15,755 nucleotides of DNA, from NCBI GenBank assembly GCA_030696435.1, contig JAUYSF010000349.1, forward strand, positions 1-15,755, read 5' to 3'. The position numbers were made by a program, and so were the translations under genes. The notes beneath the pieces are model-generated. The model was given only the letters and a program-made list of their open reading frames with translations, was not told the DNA's origin and did no database searches. Shown one piece after another: positions 7,143 to 13,500 of the stretch (position 1 is the stretch's first letter; every line of letters begins with the position of its first letter). The DNA is from Desulfoprunum sp. GTDB taxonomy: Bacteria; Desulfobacterota; Desulfobulbia; Desulfobulbales; Desulfocapsaceae.

Positions 7143-7180
7143 CAAAGGCACCAATCCGATCTACCGGAATGGCGCCTTTG
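7143..7180 (-). terminator. Hairpin between converging operons, probable terminator of the RTX gene
   Basis: Arms 7143-7158 and 7165-7180 form a 16-bp stem around a 6-nt loop. In the minus-strand RNA there is one G-U pair and one U-U mismatch, and a U-containing tail (GTTTACTT, weak) follows. In the plus-strand RNA the same positions are A-C and A-A mismatches, and the tail has TTTT only 11 nt later. The stem therefore fits the RTX gene better, though it may act for both directions since both genes converge on it. Confidence 0.6.
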
Positions 7181-7207
7181 AACTTCAGCATCTTTTAATC
7201 TTACCGA

Positions 7208-7510
7208 TCAGGCAGTAACCAGAAAATCGTTGGCCGTGATCGCAGGTTTCGTCGTCAGCGTGGCAAACTGGACGGCAACACCTTGGCCATTGCCGTCAGC
7301 GTCATAGAGAAGCGCTCCGGAAGATGTGTTATAGAGAAAGTAGTCATTTGCATCGCCGGCAATACCGGTTGTGCTGGATTTGAAATAAGCGGATAAAAGC
7401 GTCCCCTCAGTAACCAGAGAGGTGAAAATGCTTTTATCCACCTGGATTTTATCCAAGCCTGTCGTAAAATCACTAATAGAGTCTTTATTGGTTGTGGCAT
7501 TCAAGGCCGT
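7208..7510 (-). other. C-terminal RTX domain with uncleaved type I secretion signal
   Basis: The last 100 residues follow the usual RTX C-terminal plan: DSISDFTTGLDKIQVDKSIF, a variable stretch, then DANDYFLYNTSSGALLYDAD with GNGQGVAVQFATL, and the terminal ITANDFLVTA. The acidic residue followed by a short hydrophobic end is typical of substrates of HlyB/HlyD-type exporters, recognised at the C-terminus and not cleaved. This supports export by type I secretion rather than Sec. Confidence 0.8.
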
Positions 7511-10500
7511 ATCAAAGACAAAGAAGTTATTGCCTGCGCCACCGGCCAGAGTGTCGTTGCCCAGGCCACCATTCAGGATGTCGTTACCAGCTCCACCTGC
7601 CAGAGTGTTGCCACCGTTATTACCCTTAAGCGCATTATCAAGGGTATTGCCTGTGCCATCAATAGCCGCAACACCCGTAAGCGTGAGATTCTCCACATTG
7701 GCACTCAGGGTAAAAGTGACGGATGACTCCACATTATCAATGCCTTGGGTAATGATATTTTCGTATTCATCATAATACGAATCGTCTTCCTCAATTATCA
7801 CATCTCCGGCACTATCCACCACGTAGTTATCGTAACCCATTGCACCATTCATGGTGTCGCTTCCGACACCACCGTTCAAAGTATTATTACCCGCATTGCC
7901 AAAGAGGATATTGTCAAGATTATTTCCTGTGCCATCGATGTCAGCGCCGTCCAAGAGGGTCAGGTTTTCCAAAGTGGCGCCCAGAGCGTAACTGATGAAG
8001 GACTCCACCGTGTCGATACCTTCGTTGGCGTCCTCGCTCACCACATCCCCCAGGCTGTCCACCACGTAGGTGTCGTTGTCCGTACCGCCATACATGACGT
8101 CATCGCCGCCTCCTCCTCTGAGATAGTCGCTTCCGACGCCACCATGTAACGTATTCGAGGCACTATTACCGATAATACAATTATCCAAATCATTGCCCGT
8201 GCCGTTTATGGACAAACTGCCCGTCAGAGTCAGGCTCTCTAGGTTTGCACCCAGAATATAGCTGAAAGAAGATTTGACCGTATCGATACCCTCGTTGACG
8301 TTCTCGCTCACTACATCCCCGGCGCTGTCCACCACATAGATGTCGTTACCCGTACCACCCACCAGAATGTCATTGCCCTCCCCTCCGTTGAGGGTATCGT
8401 TGCCTACTTCGCCTGTCAGGGTATTGTTGGCACTGTTGCCGATAATCTCATTATTCAATTCGTTGCCGGTACCGTTAATGGCAGAGGTGTCCGTCAAAAC
8501 CAGATTCTCAAAGTTGGCGCTCAGGGTGTATGTGATGCTGGATTGAACCGTGTCGCTTCCTTCACCTGCATTCTCCGTAATAACATCTGTACTATCAATT
8601 ACATAGATGTCGTTACCAATACCGCCTATCAAATGATCAGCACCTGCGCCACCATTCAGGGTATCGTTGCCGGCCCCTCCGGTCAGAGTGTTCACGCCAC
8701 TGTTACCTGTGAGCACGTTAGCTAGGTCATTGCCCGTACCATTGAGGGCGGCAGTTCCTGTAAGGGTAAGGTTTTCCAAATTGGCACCAAGAACAAAATT
8801 ATTGGAAGACTCGACTGTGTCAGTGCCTTCTCCGGTGTTCTCGGTTACATGATCCATGTTCTTCACTACGTAGGTGTCGTCACCAGTTCCGCCGTTGAGG
8901 AAGTCATCTCCCGAGCCGCCTGTCAGGATATTGTTGCCAGAGTTGCCTTTGATATAGTTCCGACGTAAGCCGTTGCCTGTCCCATTGATATCCGCTGAAC
9001 CGGTGAGAGTCAGGCTCTCCACGAATGCACCCAAGGTGTAACTGACGGAGGAGTAAACCCAGTCGAAGCCGGACTTGAAATTTCCTCGTTCGATCACCAC
9101 ATCCCCAAAATTGTCCACCACGTAGGTATCGTTGCCATCTCCACCATCCATTGTATCGGCGCCTTCCAAACCATTAAGCCAATTACCGTTTGTATTGCCG
9201 ATGATGGTATTGTTGAGACCATTGCCTGTGCCATTGCCGCTTGCACCCGTGAGAGTGAGATTCTCCACGTGGGCGCTCAGGGTATACGTGACGGAAGACT
9301 CGACCTTGTCGGTACCTTCGTTTGAGTTCTCGATCACCGCATCCCCCAAGCTGTCCACGATGTAGGTATCGTTGCCCGTACCGCCAAGCATGACGTCACC
9401 GCCAAGGCCGCCGTTGAGAAAGTCGTTGCCTGCAAGGCCGGTTAGGGTATTGTAACCGGCATTGCCATACATCATGTTTTCAAGGTCGTTACCCGTACCA
9501 TTGAGGGCCGCGTTGCCCGTAAGAGACAGACCCTCTACGTTGACTCCCAGGATATAGGTTATACTGGATTGTACCGAATCTAAACCTCCATTCACGTTTT
9601 CAATTACAATATCGCCTGTGTTGTCAACTATATATCTGTCAGATCCGTCTCCTCCAGTTAGTGTGTCTGCACCTGCACCACCATCAAGGCGGTTATTGCC
9701 TGTATTGCCGATGAGAGTATTGTTGAGGTCATTGCCCGTACCATCAATGTTATTATACGCACCCATCAAAGTCAGGTTTTCAACATTAGCACCTAAAGAA
9801 TATGTGATGCTGGATTGAACAGTATCGATTCCCTCTCCAATCACTTCCATGACAATATCTGTTAAATTATCAACGCGATAAGTATCATTTCCTGCTCCTC
9901 CCGTCAGGGTGTTCGCGCCACTGTTGCCGATAAGGATGTTATCAAGACTATTGCCCGTACCATTGATGGCGGATGTGCCCGTCAATGTCAGGTTTTCAAC
10001 GTTCGCACCCAAAGTATAGGCAATGCCGGATTGAACTGTGTCGATGCCCTCGTCGGAATTCTCCGCTATAACATCCGTACCATCAACCACATAAATGTCG
10101 TCTCCCGTACCGCCAAACATCTGATCAGCACTTGAGCCACCGTTCAGGATATCGTTACCTGCACCGCCCGTCAGGATGTTTTCGCCGCTGTTACCGGTGA
10201 GCACGTTATCAAGACTATTGCCCGTACCATTGATGGCGGAGGTACCCATTAATGTCAGATTTTCAACGTTGACACTCAGGGCATAGGTTGCACTGGATTG
10301 TACTGAATCTATTCCTTCGTTCGCGTTTTCAGCAACGATATCGCCATCATTATCAGCAATGTAAATATCGTGGCCCATACCGCCAGACATTGTATCGGAG
10401 CCTGCGCGACCATCCAATATATTTGCGATATCATTACCGATAAGCACATTATTCAACTCATTACCCGTGCCGTTATAGGCAGAGGTGCCCGTCAAAATCA

Positions 10501-13500
10501 GGTTTTCAACGTTCGCACCCAGGGTATAGGTGACGTCAGATAGCACCGTATCAATACCCTCGTTGGCATTCTCAACAATAATATCTGTTAATATATCAAT
10601 ACAATAAATATCATCTCCCACACCGCCCTGCATTGTGTCGGCACCAGCCTTGCCATCAAGTCGGTCATTTCCTGCACCGCCTGTTAAAGTATTTTTACCA
10701 CTGTTGCCTGTAAGCACGTTATCAATACTATTGCCCTTACCATTAATGGCGACAGCTCCTGTCAAGGTCAGGTTTTCAACGTTGGCCCCCAGGGTATAGG
10801 CGATGCCGGATTGAACTGTGTCGATGCCCTCGCCGGCATTCTCCGTAATAACATCCGTACCATCAGCCACATAAATGTCGTTTCCCGTTCCGCCAAACAT
10901 CTGATCAGCGCCAGAGCCACCGTTCAAGGTATCGTTGCCTGCTCCTCCCGACAGGGTGTTCACGCCACTGTTGCCTGTAAGCACGTTGTCAAGGCTATTA
11001 CCCATACCATTGATGGCGGAGGTACCCGTTAATATCAGGTTTTCAACGTTGGCCCCCAGGGTATAGGCGATGCCGGATTGAACTGTGTCGATGCCCTCGT
11101 CGGCATTCTCCGCAATAACATCCGTACCATCAGCCACATAAATGTCGTCTCCCGTACCGCCAAACATCTGATCAGCGCCAGAGCCACCGTTCAAGGTATC
11201 GTTACCTGCTCCTCCCGACAGGGTGTTCACGCCACTGTTGCCTGTAAGCACGTTATCGAGACTATTGCCCGTACCATTGATGGCAGAGGCGCCCGTCAAA
11301 GTGATATTTTCAATGTTGGTCGCCAGGGTATAACTGATGCTGGATTGAGCCGTATCAGTTCCTTCGGTCACATTTTCGGTTATGATATCTCCAGTGTTGT
11401 CAATAATGTATATGTCGTCCCCCAGGCCACCGACCAGAGTGTCGGCACCTGTGCCGCCATCTAATGTATTGGCGGCACTATTGCCAATAAGTACATTATT
11501 GAGGGTATTGCCGGTGCCACGAATAGTTGCAGTACCTGTGAGCTGCAGTATCTCGACATTATTGGCAAGTGTTAGTGTGATGGCAGACTCGACAGTATCT
11601 ATCCCTTCATTGGCATTTTCAACAATAACGTCGGTTGAAACACTAACCACGTAGGTGTCATCCCCGGTGCCGCCCCGCATGGTGTCGACACCGGCCTTGC
11701 CGTCAAGTCGGTCATTTCCTGCACCACCAGTCAAGGTATTTACCCCACTGTTGCCGGTGAGCACGTTATCCAACTCATTGCCCGTACCATTGAGGGCGGC
11801 CGTACCCGTCAAGGTAAGATTCTCAAAGTTAGCACCCAGGGTATAGGCAAGGCTGGCTTGAACCGTGTCGATTCCTTCACCGACATTTTCAACAATAACA
11901 TCAGTACCATCAAACACATACGTATCATTACCAACACCGCCCAAGAGTGTGTCAGTACCTGCGCCACCGTCTAAGGTGTCGTTGCCTGCTTCGCCCATCA
12001 GGGTATTTACCCCACTGTTGCCGGTGAGCACGTTATCCAACTCATTGCCCGTACCGTTTATGGCAGAGGTACCCGTCAAGGTCAGATTTTCTAGGTTGGC
12101 AGTCAGGGTATAGGCAAGACTGGATTGAACCGTGTCAATGCCCTCAGCGACATTCTCCGTAATAATATCAGTATCATCAAACACATACGTATCATTGCCA
12201 ATACCACCCAAGAGGATATCAGCACCTGCGCCACCATTTAAGGTATCGTTTCCTGCTCCGCCCATCAGGGTGTTTATACTGCTGTTACCGGTGAGTACAT
12301 TATCAAGTGTGTTGCCCGTGCCATTTATGGCAGTGGTGCTCGTCAAGGTCAGGTTCTCAATATTGGCACCCAGAGTATAGGTGATGCTTGATTGAACAGT
12401 GTCGACTCCCTGGTTTGTGTTTTCAATGACGATATCTCCAGTATTGTCAATAACGTAGATATCGTTACCTAGACCACCCAACAGGTTGTCGGCCCCTGTA
12501 CCGCCATCTAATGTATTTGCGCCGCTGGTGCCGGAAATCGTATTGTAGAGACTATTGCCCGTGCCATTAATGGCAGAGGTACCTGTGAGGCTCAGATTCT
12601 CGACGTTGGCGGCCAAGGTATACGTAACGCTGGCTTGCACCGTATCGATTCCCTGGCTTGCGCTTTCAGTAACAATATCACTTACGTTATCAACAAGGTA
12701 AGTGTCATCTCCAATGCCGCCAAACAGAATATCGGCGCCTGCGCCACCGTTCAGGGTATCGTTGCCTGCTTCGCCAAACAGGGTGTTTTCGCCGTTGTTA
12801 CCGGAGAGCACGTTAGCCATGCCATTGCCGGTTCCATTGAGGGCGGCAATTCCTGTCAAGGTCAGATTTTCAACATTGGCATTTAAGGTATAGGTGATGC
12901 TGGATTGAACCGTATCAGTACCCTGGTTTGCGGTTTCGGTAGTACTATCGCCGGCGTTGTCAACAATGTATATATCGTTTCCAAGACCTCCTATCAGGGC
13001 ATCGGCACCTGCGCCACCGTCGAGGGTATCGTTGCCGGCACCGCTCGTCAGGGTGTTTTCGCCGCTGTTACCGGTGAGCATGTTAGCCAAATCATTGCCC
13101 ATACCATTGAGGGCGGCAGTTCCCGTCAAGGTCAGATTTTCAACGTTGGCACCCAGGGTATAGGTGATGCTGGATTGTACCGTATCAGCACCTTGATTCG
13201 CATTTTCAGTAACACTATCGCCAACGTTGTCGACAACATACTTGTCATTACCGAGACCACCAACCAGGGCATCTGTACCTGCGCCACCGTTCAGGGTGTC
13301 GTTGCCTGCTCCGCCCGACAGGGTGTTGCCGCCGCTGTTGCCGGTGAGGACATTATCGGTAGAATTGCCGGTGGCGTTAATGGCCGAATCTCCGGTCAGA
13401 ACCAGGTTTTCAACGTTGGCGCCCAAAGTATAGGCCACACTGGATTGTACTGTATCAATACCCTCATTCACGTTTTCAGAAACTATATCGCCTCCGAGGA

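Noticed and set aside
7511..13462. Regularly spaced repeats of about 260 bp considered as a CRISPR or other non-coding array
   Set aside because: The repeats are fully coding in one continuous frame with RTX motifs, far too long for CRISPR repeats, and there is no repeat/spacer alternation.
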